Assembly: GCF_008386585.1 (NCBI RefSeq)
Contig: NZ_VUOB01000022.1
Location: forward strand, 186,001 to 250,000
Direction of reading: 5' to 3'
Length of the DNA stretch: 64,000 nucleotides
Source: Solihabitans fulvus
Lineage (GTDB): Bacteria; Actinomycetota; Actinomycetes; Mycobacteriales; Pseudonocardiaceae
The notes beneath the pieces were generated by a model. That model was not told the origin of the DNA and did not search any database. It saw nothing but the letters and a program-made list of their open reading frames with translations. A program made the position numbers and the translations under genes. Positions 20,539 to 31,572 of this stretch are shown one piece after another; the first letter of the stretch is position 1; each line of letters opens with the position of its first letter.

Positions 20539-20886
20539 ATGGCGCAGAAGGTCACCGTGACCCTGGTCGATGACCTGGACGGTTCTCAGGCTGTGGAGAC
20601 CGTCGAGTTCGGCCTGGACGGCGTCGCATACCAGATCGACCTTTCCGACGACAATGCCGGCAAGTTGCGTGGCGCGCTCGCCGACTTCGTTGCCAACGCG
20701 CGCCGGGCCGGTGGGCGTAAGCGTGGCGCCGGTCGTCCCGTCGCCGGCGCAAAGGCGCGCCCGGCCTCCGCGGATCGCGAACAGAACCAGGCCATTCGCG
20801 ACTGGGCCCGTAAGCAGGGGATGAAGGTCTCCGACCGCGGTCGTATCCCGGCCGAGGTGCTGGAGGCGTACCACCAGCAGGGCTGA
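20539..20886 (+). CDS. lsr2: Lsr2 nucleoid-associated protein
   Basis: Lsr2 is the actinobacterial H-NS analogue that bridges and silences AT-rich DNA. The 115-residue protein has the N-terminal oligomerisation domain ([28 protein letters not shown]), a basic Ala/Gly linker and the C-terminal minor-groove binding domain with the RGRIP AT-hook-like core. GGAGG lies 9 bases before the ATG. It sits in its usual place between lysS and clpC, but the iron genes are inserted after it. A classical terminator follows. Confidence 0.97.
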   Translation: MAQKVTVTLVDDLDGSQAVETVEFGLDGVAYQIDLSDDNAGKLRGALADFVANARRAGGRKRGAGRPVAGAKARPASADREQNQAIRDWARKQGMKVSDRGRIPAEVLEAYHQQG

Positions 20887-20948
20887 GTCGACGCCACGGC
20901 GCGAAAGCCGGGGAAGACGACGACTGAGCTGGAAGACGGCAGAGCGAG

Positions 20949-20984
20949 AAAGGGCCGCCGAGCGTGATGCTCGGCGGCCCTTTT
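20949..20984. terminator. Rho-independent terminator between lsr2 and fecB-like gene
   Basis: AAAGGGCCGCCGAGC (20949-20963) pairs with GCTCGGCGGCCCTTT (20969-20983): a perfect 15-bp stem with a 5-base loop and a T-run, with a matching A-run on the other side. It should act on both converging genes and is the most classical terminator in the window. Confidence 0.92.
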
Positions 20985-21001
20985 CACGTGCTGGAATGCG
21001 G

Positions 21002-22027
21002 CTAGTGCCCGGCGTCGACGCCGAAGGACTTGGCCAGGTCGTCCAGCATCGCGCCTGCGCCCTGGAGGCTGCCGGAGCTGATCCAGGTCGCGTCGTTGAC
21101 GTCCTGGCGCTGACCCTTGAGCTGGCCCCACAGCGGGTTGGCCTGGAACTGGTCCCTGACCTGCTGGGACGCGCCCTTGCCGTCGGCCCAGGTGGCCAGG
21201 AACACGCGGTCGGCGTCCAGGCTGGTGATCTGCTCCTGGCTGAGGTTTACCGAGATCTTGTCCGAGGTCGGCTGGCCGGTCGGGCGGGCGAGGCCGGTGT
21301 CGTCGAGCACGATGCCGGGGAACGACTTGGCCGTGTAGAGCCGCACGTTGGGCTCGCCGCCGACGAACCTGGCCAGCGACACGGTCGGGTTCTTGCCGGC
21401 CTTCGCGCGGATCGCGTCGCCGATCTTCTTGGCGCGCGCCTCGTAGGCGGTGATCTTCTTCTCGGCCAGGTCCTCCTTGCCGAGCGCCTTGCCGAGCAGC
21501 CGGATGTTCTCCTTCCAGGTCACGCCGACGGTCTTGGTGAACACGGTCGGCCCGGCCTTCTGGAGCTGGTCGTAGATGGCCTCGTGCCGGACGCTGGAGG
21601 AGACGATCAGGTCGGGCGCGATGCCGGCGATCTCCTCGACCTTGGGGTTGGCCAGCTCGCCGACCGGCTTGGCGTCCTTGCCGTACTTCTTGCCGTCCTC
21701 GCCGAGGTAGTCGGGCAGCGAGTCGCCGAAGCCGGGGTAGCGGGTGAAGGCGACGACCGGGGTCTCCAGCGCGATCGTGTCGTCGACGAGGCTGGTGTCG
21801 AGCGCGGCGACCCGCTGCGGCGCCTTGTCGATCGTGGTGCTGCCCTTGGCGTGCTCGATCGTGCGCGGGAACGCGCCGGTCGCCGCGCCGCCCGCCGAGG
21901 TCGGGGCCGGGGCGCTGCCCGAGCCGGACTGCCCGCACGCGGCGAGGCCGAGCGTGGCCGCGGCGACGGCCGCCACGGCCAGGGCTCGGCGGGCTGCTCG
22001 TCGCCGGGGGTGCGGGGTGCTGCGCAT
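21002..22027 (-). CDS. Ferric-siderophore ABC transporter substrate-binding lipoprotein
   Basis: The 341-residue protein has a lipoprotein signal (basic start, hydrophobic core, lipobox LAAC at about residues 28-31) and the FecB/FepB fold, with QRVAALDTSLVDDTIAL and NPKVEEIAGIAPDLIVSS. It captures a ferric siderophore outside the membrane for the divergently encoded permeases. AGGAG precedes the ATG. An IdeR-like box in the divergent promoter suggests iron repression. Confidence 0.93.
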   Translation of the reverse strand: MRSTPHPRRRAARRALAVAAVAAATLGLAACGQSGSGSAPAPTSAGGAATGAFPRTIEHAKGSTTIDKAPQRVAALDTSLVDDTIALETPVVAFTRYPGFGDSLPDYLGEDGKKYGKDAKPVGELANPKVEEIAGIAPDLIVSSSVRHEAIYDQLQKAGPTVFTKTVGVTWKENIRLLGKALGKEDLAEKKITAYEARAKKIGDAIRAKAGKNPTVSLARFVGGEPNVRLYTAKSFPGIVLDDTGLARPTGQPTSDKISVNLSQEQITSLDADRVFLATWADGKGASQQVRDQFQANPLWGQLKGQRQDVNDATWISSGSLQGAGAMLDDLAKSFGVDAGH

Positions 22028-22041
22028 GAGAGCTCCTTCTG

Positions 22042-22060
22042 TTTGGTTAGGCTTGCCTTA
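22042..22060. promoter_or_regulatory. IdeR/DtxR iron box
   Basis: TTTGGTTAGGCTTGCCTTA matches the remembered consensus TTAGGTTAGGCTAACCTAA at 15 of 19 positions. It lies 14 bases upstream of the binding-protein gene and within the divergent promoter region of the permease operon, so one dimer pair could repress both. A second half-site (GTTAGGCTGACC) follows at about 22085-22096. Confidence 0.75.
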
Positions 22061-22119
22061 CAGAGGATAGGGTGACCTTCACCCGTTAGGCTGACCAGGT
22101 CGGCGACGAGGAGTGTGGT

Positions 22120-23166
22120 GTGACTCGCAGTGCGGTGCTGGAGCGGCCCGCCGCTGGGCTGTTGGCCGCGCGCCGACGTCGGCGGCTGGTCGGGCTCGCG
22201 CTGCTGCTGCTCGGGCTCGCCGCGGCCTGCGTGGCCAGCATCGCCGTCGGCGCCAAGGCGATCCCGCTCGACGGCGTGTGGCACGCCATCGCCGCGCCCT
22301 CCGGCACGGAGAACGACATCGTCATCCGCTCGCTGCGGCTGCCGCGCACCCTGCTCGGGATCGCGGCAGGCGTCGCGCTCGGCGTCGGCGGCGCGCTGAT
22401 GCAGGGCCACACCCGCAACCCGCTCGCCGACCCCGGCCTGCTCGGGGTGACCCACGGCGCCGCGTTCGCCGTCGTCCTCGCGATCTTCACGCTTGGCGTG
22501 TCCAGCCTCTACTCCTACGTCTGGTTCGCGTTCGCTGGCGCGCTGGTGGCCAGCGTCGCCGTGTTCCTGCTCGGCTCGGCCGGCCGGGGCGGCCCGACAC
22601 CCGTCACCCTGGCACTGGCCGGCGCCGCCGTCTCCGCCCTGCTGCACGCCCTGGTCTCCGCGCTGGTGCTGCTCGACCAGCAGAGCCTTGAGGCGTTCCG
22701 CTTCTGGCAGGTCGGCGCGATCGCCGGCCGGGACACCGCGGTCCTCGGCCAGGTGCTGCCGTTCCTGCTGGTCGGGCTCGTGCTCGCGCTGGTCAACGCG
22801 CCCGGCCTCAACGCGCTCGCGCTCGGCGAGGACGTGGCCCGCTCGCTCGGCCAGCCCGTGCTGGCGACCCGGCTCCTCGGCGTCCTCGCGATCACGCTGC
22901 TCACCGGCGGCGCGGTGGCCGCCTGCGGACCGCTCGGCTTCGTCGGGCTCGTCGTCCCGCACCTGGCCAGGGCCATCACCGGGGCCGACTACCGCTGGCT
23001 GCTGCCCTACGCCGGCCTGCTCGGCGCGGTGCTGGTCCTCGTCGCCGACGTGCTCGGGCGCGTGGTCACCGGGCAGGGCGAACTCCAGGTCGGCATCATG
23101 CTCGCGATGATCGGCGCGCCCTTCTTCGTCGTCCTGGTGCGCAGGAAGAAGCTGGTGCGGTTGTGA
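22120..23166 (+). CDS. FecCD-family iron-siderophore permease 1
   Basis: The 348-residue membrane protein has about ten membrane segments and FecCD signatures: LRLPRTLLGIAAGVALGVGGALMQGHTRNPLADPGLLGVTHGA and, near the end, CGPLGFVGLVVPHLARAITGADYR, the loop that contacts the ATPase. It pairs with the next permease. GAGGAG lies upstream of the GTG. Its stop overlaps the next start (GTGA). Confidence 0.94.
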   Translation: MTRSAVLERPAAGLLAARRRRRLVGLALLLLGLAAACVASIAVGAKAIPLDGVWHAIAAPSGTENDIVIRSLRLPRTLLGIAAGVALGVGGALMQGHTRNPLADPGLLGVTHGAAFAVVLAIFTLGVSSLYSYVWFAFAGALVASVAVFLLGSAGRGGPTPVTLALAGAAVSALLHALVSALVLLDQQSLEAFRFWQVGAIAGRDTAVLGQVLPFLLVGLVLALVNAPGLNALALGEDVARSLGQPVLATRLLGVLAITLLTGGAVAACGPLGFVGLVVPHLARAITGADYRWLLPYAGLLGAVLVLVADVLGRVVTGQGELQVGIMLAMIGAPFFVVLVRRKKLVRL

Positions 23167-24269
23167 ACCCGACGAGGACGCCGGCGACGACCGAGTCGAC
23201 CGGAGACACCGTGCCCGGCCGGCGCGCGCTGCGGCTCGGCCCGCTGTCCACGGTGTGGCGGCCGAGGGCGCTGCTCGTGCCGGTGCTCGCGCTCGCCGTG
23301 CTGCTGCTGGTGATGGCCGCGAACATGGGCAGGGGCGAGTTCCCGATCAGCGTCGCGGACGTGCTGCGGGTGCTGGCCGGCGGCGGGGAGCGGCGGCAGC
23401 AGTTCATCGTGCTCGACCTGCGGCTGCCGCGATCGCTGACCGGCGCGCTGGTCGGCGCCGCGCTCGGGCTGTCCGGCGCGATCACCCAGTCCGTCGCGCG
23501 CAACCCGTTGGCCAGCCCGGACATCCTCGGCGTCACCTGGGGCGCCGGGGCGGGCGCGGTCACCGTGCTGATGCTCGGCGGCAGCTACGGCAGCATCAGC
23601 GGGCCGCTCGGCTCGGTCGGGCTGCCCGTCGCCGGCCTGCTCGGCGGGCTGCTCGCCGGCCTCGCCGTCTACGCGCTGTCCTGGCGGCGCGGCATCGACG
23701 GCTTCCGGATGGTGCTGGTCGGCATCGGCGTGTCCGCGGTGATGGCGAACCTGACCTACTGGCTGCTCACCGTCGGGGACGTCACCGACGCAGGCCGCGC
23801 CATGGTGTGGATCACCGGCAGCCTCAACGGGCGCGGTTGGGAGCACGTCACGCCGGTCGCGCTCGCGCTGGTCGTGCTGGTGCCGCTGGCGCTGTTCCTC
23901 GGTCGGGTGCTCGGCGCGCTCCAGTTCGGCGACGACACGGCGCGGAGCCTCGGCGTCCGGGTCGACCGGTCGCGCGGCCTGCTGGTGCTGATGGCCGTGG
24001 TGCTCGCCGCGGTCGCGACGGCAGCGGCGGGGCCCGTCGCGTTCGTCGCCCTGGCCACCCCGCAGATCGCGATGCGGCTGACCGGGGGAGCGCAGCCGCC
24101 GCTGGTGGCCTCCGCGCTGCTCGGCGCGGTCCTCACCGTGACGGCGGACCTGGTGGCGCGCACCGCGTTCGGCGTGGTGGAACTGCCGGTCGGGGTGGTC
24201 ACCGCCGTGCTCGGCGCGCCCTACCTGATGTATCTGCTCATCCGCAGGCGCCGGGAGGCTCGCGCGTGA
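23163..24269 (+). CDS. FecCD-family iron-siderophore permease 2
   Basis: The 368-residue protein is the second subunit of the heterodimeric membrane channel. It has a 30-residue cytoplasmic N-tail, then the family blocks RLPRSLTGALVGAALGLSGAITQSVARNPLASPDILGVTWGAG and AGPVAFVALATPQIAMRLTGGAQPP. Four-base overlaps at both ends (GTGA) show tight translational coupling with its neighbours. Confidence 0.94.
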   Translation: MNPTRTPATTESTGDTVPGRRALRLGPLSTVWRPRALLVPVLALAVLLLVMAANMGRGEFPISVADVLRVLAGGGERRQQFIVLDLRLPRSLTGALVGAALGLSGAITQSVARNPLASPDILGVTWGAGAGAVTVLMLGGSYGSISGPLGSVGLPVAGLLGGLLAGLAVYALSWRRGIDGFRMVLVGIGVSAVMANLTYWLLTVGDVTDAGRAMVWITGSLNGRGWEHVTPVALALVVLVPLALFLGRVLGALQFGDDTARSLGVRVDRSRGLLVLMAVVLAAVATAAAGPVAFVALATPQIAMRLTGGAQPPLVASALLGAVLTVTADLVARTAFGVVELPVGVVTAVLGAPYLMYLLIRRRREARA

Positions 24270-25081
24270 AGTCCTTGCAGGCAGCCGAATCCGCCAGGTT
24301 GCGGGCGAACCAGCTCAGGCTCGGGTACGGCGACCGACTGGTCGTCGACGGCCTCGACCTCGACGTGCTGCCCGGCACCGTGACCGCCGTGATCGGCCCG
24401 AACGGCTGCGGCAAGTCCACGCTGCTGCGCGCGCTCGGCAGGCTGCTCAAGCCGCGCGGCGGGAGCGTGCTGCTGGACGGCAAGCGCATCGACCGGATGC
24501 CGACGCGCGAGGTGGCCAGGATCGTCGGCGTGCTGCCGCAGACCCCGCAGGCCCCCGAGGGGCTGACCGTGGCCGACCTCGTCGCGCGCGGCCGCCACCC
24601 GCACCAGGCCTGGTACCGGCAGTGGTCGGCCGACGACGAGGCCGCCGTCGCCGAGGCGCTGCGGATGACCAGGATGACCGACCTGGCCGAGCGCACCATC
24701 GACGAGCTGTCCGGCGGCCAGCGGCAGCGCGCGTGGATCTCGATGGCGCTGGCCCAGGGCACCGACCTGCTGCTGCTCGACGAGCCGACCACCTACCTCG
24801 ACCTCGCGCACCAGATCGACGTGCTCGACCTGGTGCAGCACCTGCACGCGGAGGCCGGCAGGACCGTGGTGATGGTGCTGCACGATCTGAACCTGGCCGC
24901 CCGCTACGCGGACCGGCTGGTCGCGATGCGGGACGGCCGGATCGTCCGCGAGGGCAGCCCCGCCGAGGTGCTCACCGAGGAGCTGCTGCTCGACGTGTTC
25001 GGGCTGGACGCCCGCGTGGTGCCCGACCCGGTGGCCGGCACCCCGCTGGTCGTGCCGATCGGCTCCCGGCACCGCTCCTGA
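24266..25081 (+). CDS. FepC-type iron-siderophore ABC ATPase
   Basis: The 271-residue ATPase energises the two permeases. It has Walker A GPNGCGKST (about 50-58), the Q-loop LPQTPQAPEGLT, the signature LSGGQRQR, Walker B LLLLDEPTTYLD and the switch His in VLHDLNLAARYADR, the FepC-type sequence. The GTG overlaps the upstream stop. A 104-base gap then separates it from the two-component genes, which have their own promoter. Confidence 0.95.
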   Translation: MKSLQAAESARLRANQLRLGYGDRLVVDGLDLDVLPGTVTAVIGPNGCGKSTLLRALGRLLKPRGGSVLLDGKRIDRMPTREVARIVGVLPQTPQAPEGLTVADLVARGRHPHQAWYRQWSADDEAAVAEALRMTRMTDLAERTIDELSGGQRQRAWISMALAQGTDLLLLDEPTTYLDLAHQIDVLDLVQHLHAEAGRTVVMVLHDLNLAARYADRLVAMRDGRIVREGSPAEVLTEELLLDVFGLDARVVPDPVAGTPLVVPIGSRHRS

Positions 25082-25173
25082 CGTCCGGCTCTGACCCCGG
25101 CTCTGGGGCGGCGGCGCGGGTCAGCCCGGGGGCGTAGGCCCGCAGGGGGACGCCCCGAGGCGATCGCGCTGGT

Positions 25174-25179
25174 TACGCT
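25174..25179 (+). promoter_or_regulatory. Leaderless -10 element, TACGCT
   Basis: TACGCT is 6 bases before the GTG at 25186 and indicates that the two-component pair is transcribed separately from the iron transporter. Confidence 0.55.
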
Positions 25180-25185
25180 CCCCGC

Positions 25186-26391
25186 GTGGATCATGCCGCC
25201 CCGCGACCCCCGCTGCTGCGGCGGCTGTCGCCGGCCGCGTGGACCGCGATCAGCTGGGGCGCGGCCGTCGCGTTCTGGCTGATGCTCTGGCGGCTGCGGC
25301 GCGACGCGCCGAACCCGGCCGACGTGGTCGACGAGCAGGCCCGCATCCAGGCGGCCCTGCTGTATCCCAATCGGTACCCGTCGAGCGGGGCGTGGCTGGC
25401 GCTGTCCGCCGCGATGGCGCTGCCGGTCGGCTTCGCCCGCAGGTGGCCGCTGCCCGTCCTCGGCCTGACGCTGGCCGGGGCGACCGCCGTGACCCTGGCC
25501 CAGCTCCGGCCGCTGCCCTGGCCGCCGTTCGTGGCGACCGCGGACGCGCTGATCCTCTATCTCGCAGCCACCAGGTCCCGCCCGCTGGCCGGCGTCGCGG
25601 CCGCCGGCACGGTCCTCGCGCAGCTGGCGGCGCTCCAGCTCGTCAGCGACGCGTGGCAGCCCGGCCTGGTCAGGGGGGCGCCGTTCGCGTTCGCGACCGT
25701 CATCGCCTGGCTGGCCGGCGACGCGGTCCGCCAGCGCCGCGAGTACGGCGAGGCCCTGCGGGAGCAGGCGGTGACCGGGGAGCGGCTGCGGATCGCCCGC
25801 GAGCTGCACGACCTGATCGCGCACAGCATCGGCGTCATCGCGATCCAGGCGGGCGCGGCGAGCCTGGTCCTCGACTCGCAGCCGGCCGGGGCGCGCCGGG
25901 CCCTGCACACCATCGAGACCACCAGCCGGGAGACCCTGGCCGGGCTGCGGCGCATGCTCGGCGTGCTGCGGCGCGCCGACGGCGACTCGGCGGAGGCCGG
26001 CCCCACGGTCGGCCTCGAGGCGGTCGACCGGCTGGCCGAGACGACGGCGGAGGCTGGCGTCCTGGTCGAGGTGCGCTGGCTGGGGCGGCGGCGCCCGCTG
26101 TCGCCCGAGGTGGACCTTGCCGCCTTCCGGATCATCCAGGAGTCGGTCACCAACGCGGTGCGCCACTCGGGCGCCGACCGCTGCCTGGTCGCCGTCGAGT
26201 ACCGGGACGAGGAGCTGGCCATCGAGGTCGTCGACGACGGGCGCGGCGGCGGCGCGCGGTCGGGTGGGTCCGTCGGGGCCGGCCACGGCATCACCGGGAT
26301 GCGCGAGCGGGTCGCCCTGCTCGGCGGCCGGTTCGCCGCGGGGTCGCGCGCCGAGGGCGGCTTCCTGGTCGAGGCGAGGCTGCCGGCATGA
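25186..26391 (+). CDS. NarL-family sensor histidine kinase
   Basis: The 401-residue protein has about five membrane segments (residues 18-185) with only short loops outside, then a HisKA_3 dimerisation domain with the phospho-acceptor in RIARELHDLIAHSIG (His208) and a GHKL ATPase domain (ESVTNAVRHS as N-box, VVDDGRGGG as G1 and GHGITGMRERV as G2). The lack of a sizeable sensor domain suggests a membrane-intrinsic signal. The next gene, its regulator, overlaps by 4 bases. Confidence 0.92.
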   Translation: MDHAAPRPPLLRRLSPAAWTAISWGAAVAFWLMLWRLRRDAPNPADVVDEQARIQAALLYPNRYPSSGAWLALSAAMALPVGFARRWPLPVLGLTLAGATAVTLAQLRPLPWPPFVATADALILYLAATRSRPLAGVAAAGTVLAQLAALQLVSDAWQPGLVRGAPFAFATVIAWLAGDAVRQRREYGEALREQAVTGERLRIARELHDLIAHSIGVIAIQAGAASLVLDSQPAGARRALHTIETTSRETLAGLRRMLGVLRRADGDSAEAGPTVGLEAVDRLAETTAEAGVLVEVRWLGRRRPLSPEVDLAAFRIIQESVTNAVRHSGADRCLVAVEYRDEELAIEVVDDGRGGGARSGGSVGAGHGITGMRERVALLGGRFAAGSRAEGGFLVEARLPA

Positions 26392-27044
26392 CGATCCGCA
26401 TCGTGCTCGCCGACGACCAGCCGCTGGTCCGCGCCGGGCTGAGCATGGTCATCACCGACATCCCCGACCTCGAGATCGTCGGCGAGGCCGGCACCGGCAC
26501 GCAGGCGGTCGCGCTGGCCAGGGACGCCAGGCCCGACGTCGTGGTGATGGACATCCGGATGCCGGGCATGGACGGCATCGAGGCCACCAGGGCGATCACC
26601 GCGGCCGGCCCGACGCCGAGGGTGCTCATGCTGACCACCTTCGACGACGACACCAACGTCTACGCGTCGCTGCGCGCCGGCGCGAGCGGGTTCCTGGTGA
26701 AGGACATGGCGGTGGCGGACATGGTGGCGGCGATCCGCGTGGTGGCGGGCGGCGACGCCCTGATCGCGCCGAGCGTCACGCGCCGCCTGATCGGCGAGTT
26801 CGCCTGCCGGCCGACGCCGACCAGGCGGAGCAGGCGGATCGACGGCGTCACCGAACGGGAGCGCGAGGTGCTGACCCTGGTCGGGCGCGGCATGTCCAAC
26901 GGCGAGATCGCCGCGCACCTGCTCATCGGCCACGCCACCGCGAAGACGCACGTGGCCCGGCTGCTGACCAAGCTGGACGCCCGCGACCGCGTGCAGCTCG
27001 TCATCGCCGCCTATGAGGCGGGCCTGGTGGCCCCGACGTCATGA
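26388..27044 (+). CDS. NarL/LuxR-type response regulator
   Basis: The 218-residue regulator has a receiver domain with acidic pocket DDQ, phospho-acceptor Asp55 in VVVMDIRMPG and conserved Lys in LVKDM, and a C-terminal LuxR helix-turn-helix (TEREREVLTLVGRGMSNGEIAAHL through TAKTHVARLLTKL). The ATGA overlap couples it to the kinase. It converges with the FhuF-like gene with a 9-base gap; control of the neighbouring iron genes is possible but not shown. Confidence 0.93.
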   Translation: MTIRIVLADDQPLVRAGLSMVITDIPDLEIVGEAGTGTQAVALARDARPDVVVMDIRMPGMDGIEATRAITAAGPTPRVLMLTTFDDDTNVYASLRAGASGFLVKDMAVADMVAAIRVVAGGDALIAPSVTRRLIGEFACRPTPTRRSRRIDGVTEREREVLTLVGRGMSNGEIAAHLLIGHATAKTHVARLLTKLDARDRVQLVIAAYEAGLVAPTS

Positions 27045-27053
27045 CGGGTCTCT

Positions 27054-27875
27054 TCAAGACACCCTGGGGCAGGTGACGCAGGCGGTGGTGCCGGGGATGG
27101 CGTAGTGGAAGCAGCAGCTCTCCCTGCGCCGGGTCCAGCGCGCGCCGCCGTCCTCGTCGCGGGCGGACCGCAGCGTCGAGGCCGACGTGAACGGCGCCAG
27201 CCGCTCGGGCAGCAGCATCGCCGCGTCGGCGACCCCGGCGCCCTCGTCCCCGTGCAGCTGGCCGGCCAGCCAGGTCGCGCCGTCCAGCGAGTCGGTTGCC
27301 TGCGCCCACAGCATCCGCCTGCCCAGCCGCACGCCGGGCGCGTAGGCGGCGACGAACCGGGCGGCGTGCGCGGCGTAGCGGGCCCGCAGCAGCGCGGCGA
27401 GCGCGGCCTCCGAGCCGACCACGGTCGCCTCCGGACAGTCACCGGCCGGGTCGTCCGGCAGGCACGCGAACTCGTCGGCGAGCAGTGCGACGCCGACCGG
27501 GTGCGGGCGTCCTTCGGTCGGCAGCAGGAAGGCGAGATCGGTCGGCCGCAGCGACGGGACGCGGCGCTCGGTGTGGAACAGCAGCGCGGCCAGCAGCGCC
27601 GGCACGCTCAGGTACCAGCCCATCACGTAGCCGGCCGTGGTGCGCTCCGGCGCGTCGCCGTACTCCTCGAGCAGCCACTCGCCGAGGATCTTGCGCCACG
27701 CGTCGAACCGCTCCGGCTCGTCGAGCAGCTCAGCGCAGCGCACCCAGCCCTCGGCGGGATCGGGCAGCCCGAACCGCAGGTCCAGCCAGCTCGGCAGCGC
27801 GTCGGCCCTGGTGACGGACTCGGCGACGGCCGGAATCCTGGCCGTCGCCGCCGTCGGGCGCACCGCCGTGGTCAT
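27054..27875 (-). CDS. FhuF-like [2Fe-2S] ferric-siderophore reductase
   Basis: The 273-residue protein ends with ESCCFHYAIPGTTACVTCP, giving the Cys-Cys-x10-Cys-x2-Cys ligand pattern of FhuF-type [2Fe-2S] proteins. FhuF reduces ferric siderophore in the cytoplasm to release iron, completing the uptake route of the transporter encoded 2 kb away. An iron box lies 57 bases upstream. The ATG at 27875 is the first of the frame, and no strong ribosome site is visible. Confidence 0.87.
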   Translation of the reverse strand: MTTAVRPTAATARIPAVAESVTRADALPSWLDLRFGLPDPAEGWVRCAELLDEPERFDAWRKILGEWLLEEYGDAPERTTAGYVMGWYLSVPALLAALLFHTERRVPSLRPTDLAFLLPTEGRPHPVGVALLADEFACLPDDPAGDCPEATVVGSEAALAALLRARYAAHAARFVAAYAPGVRLGRRMLWAQATDSLDGATWLAGQLHGDEGAGVADAAMLLPERLAPFTSASTLRSARDEDGGARWTRRRESCCFHYAIPGTTACVTCPRVS

Positions 27876-27931
27876 CGGGCGGTGCCTGGTGCGGCCTGGC
27901 GATGCACGGCGGCTCCCTGCGCTCCGAAGTA

Positions 27932-27950
27932 TGAGGCTTGCCTAACCTTA
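27932..27950. promoter_or_regulatory. IdeR/DtxR iron box upstream of fhuF-like gene
   Basis: TGAGGCTTGCCTAACCTTA matches the iron-box consensus at about 15 of 19 positions and shares the core GGCTTGCCT with the box at 22042. It is placed to repress the leftward reductase gene. Confidence 0.7.
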
Positions 27951-28097
27951 CCCAGGCCGCCCTTGCCGTGTTGGCTAGAGTGACGCCGGTCACGGCGAGA
28001 TTCACCGGGACGGGGTTGTTCGCGCTGAGCGGACATCGTCCGATCCGTGGAATCTGCCTGGCAGGCAGTGCGTTGTGCAGGACGTCAGGGAGCCCGA

Positions 28098-28115
28098 GTG
28101 CGACTAGCCGCGAAC
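28098..28115. promoter_or_regulatory. Candidate ClgR operator upstream of clpC
   Basis: GTGCGAC-N5-GCGAAC resembles the ClgR motif I recall from Streptomyces (GTTCGCY-N5-GCG) with two mismatches and a good right half. It lies 113 bases before the clpC start. ClgR activates clp genes in several actinobacteria. Confidence 0.4.
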
Positions 28116-28227
28116 GGGAACTGAGAGCGACGGTGCCGACGACTACAGTGGTATTACGGTGCCGCGCTCGTCACGGAACGCCCGGGGCGAGTCCGAGGAC
28201 CGCCGGCGCAGCAGTCAGGGAGTGCGA

Positions 28228-30777
<2,550 letters not shown>

Positions 30778-30793
30778 TTCGTCGTCAGACACC

Positions 30794-30831
30794 GCGACGC
30801 CCCCTGGGAACCAGCTCCCAGGGGGCGTCGC
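30794..30831. terminator. Hairpin terminator between clpC and pcp
   Basis: GCGACGCCCCCTGGGA (30794-30809) pairs perfectly with TCCCAGGGGGCGTCGC (30816-30831): 16 bp and a 6-base loop. It serves both converging genes. Directly after it a 15-base unit (GTCGCCGTTCGTGGT) is repeated about two and a half times up to the pcp stop. Confidence 0.88.
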
Positions 30832-30861
30832 CGTTCGTGGTGTCGCCGTTCGCGGTGTCGC

Positions 30862-31512
30862 TCAGTGCAGGGCGCCGCCCGTGACGGCGAGGTCCTCGGT
30901 GGTCGCCAGCGCCGTGCCGACCAGGGCGGCCAGGCCGTCGGTGATCGTGCGCAGCGCCATGCTCGGCCGGTCCAGCCCGAGCGCGGCCACCTGTTCCGGC
31001 AGGTAGGGGACGTGCGTGAAGCCGCCCCGCACGCCGGGGAACTCCGTGGCCAGCAGGTGCATCAGGCCGTAGAAGATGTGGTTGCAGACGAAGGTGCCGG
31101 CCGTGTGCGAGAGCGCCGCCGGCACCCCGGCCGCGCGAATGGCCGCAACGCACGCCTTCACCGGCAGCGTGGACAGGTAGGCGGCGGGCCCGCCATCGAC
31201 CACCGGCACGTCGACCGGCTGCGCGCCGCTGTTGTCCGGGATGCGCGCGTCGCGGACGTTCACCGCGACCAGTTCCGGGGTCACCACCGCGCGTCCGCCC
31301 GCCTGCCCGACCGCCACCACGAGCTCGGGGCGGTGTTCGACGATCGCCGCGCGCAGCGCCTCGATGGAGCCGTCGAACACGCAGGGGAGCTGCGCGGTGG
31401 CGATCTCGACACCGGCCGGGCGCTCGGCGGCGAGCGCGGCGACGGCCTCCCACGCGGGGTTGACCTTCTCGCCGTCGAAGGGCTCGAAGCCGGTCAGCAG
31501 GACGGTTGGCAC
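30862..31512 (-). CDS. pcp: Pyroglutamyl-peptidase I
   Basis: Pcp removes N-terminal pyroglutamate (5-oxoproline) from peptides. The 216-residue cysteine peptidase shows VLLTGFEPFDGEKVNPAW at the start, the catalytic Glu in PELVAVNVRDARIPDN, Cys in AGTFVCNHIFYGLMH and His in GFTHVPYLPEQ. GGAG lies 9 bases before the ATG. It is the last gene of a leftward operon whose first two genes encode a probable 5-oxoproline transporter. Confidence 0.95.
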   Translation of the reverse strand: MPTVLLTGFEPFDGEKVNPAWEAVAALAAERPAGVEIATAQLPCVFDGSIEALRAAIVEHRPELVVAVGQAGGRAVVTPELVAVNVRDARIPDNSGAQPVDVPVVDGGPAAYLSTLPVKACVAAIRAAGVPAALSHTAGTFVCNHIFYGLMHLLATEFPGVRGGFTHVPYLPEQVAALGLDRPSMALRTITDGLAALVGTALATTEDLAVTGGALH

Positions 31513-31572
31513 GGTTGTTCTCCGGTCGGGTGTTCGGTCGGCCCTCGGTGGGGACTTCGGTCGAGCCTTCGG
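31513..31572 (-). repeat. GACCGA-rich degenerate minisatellite between DUF979 and pcp
   Basis: On the coding strand the gap between the two genes repeats GACCGAAG-like units four to five times with 10-16-base spacing. The same core hexamer fills the folP-folB gap, also in coding orientation. The ribosome site of pcp sits at its end. Confidence 0.5.

Noticed and set aside
23255..25081. 608-codon frame ending in the siderophore ATPase
   Set aside because: The first part is the second permease read out of frame; the ATPase begins at the GTGA overlap at 24266.
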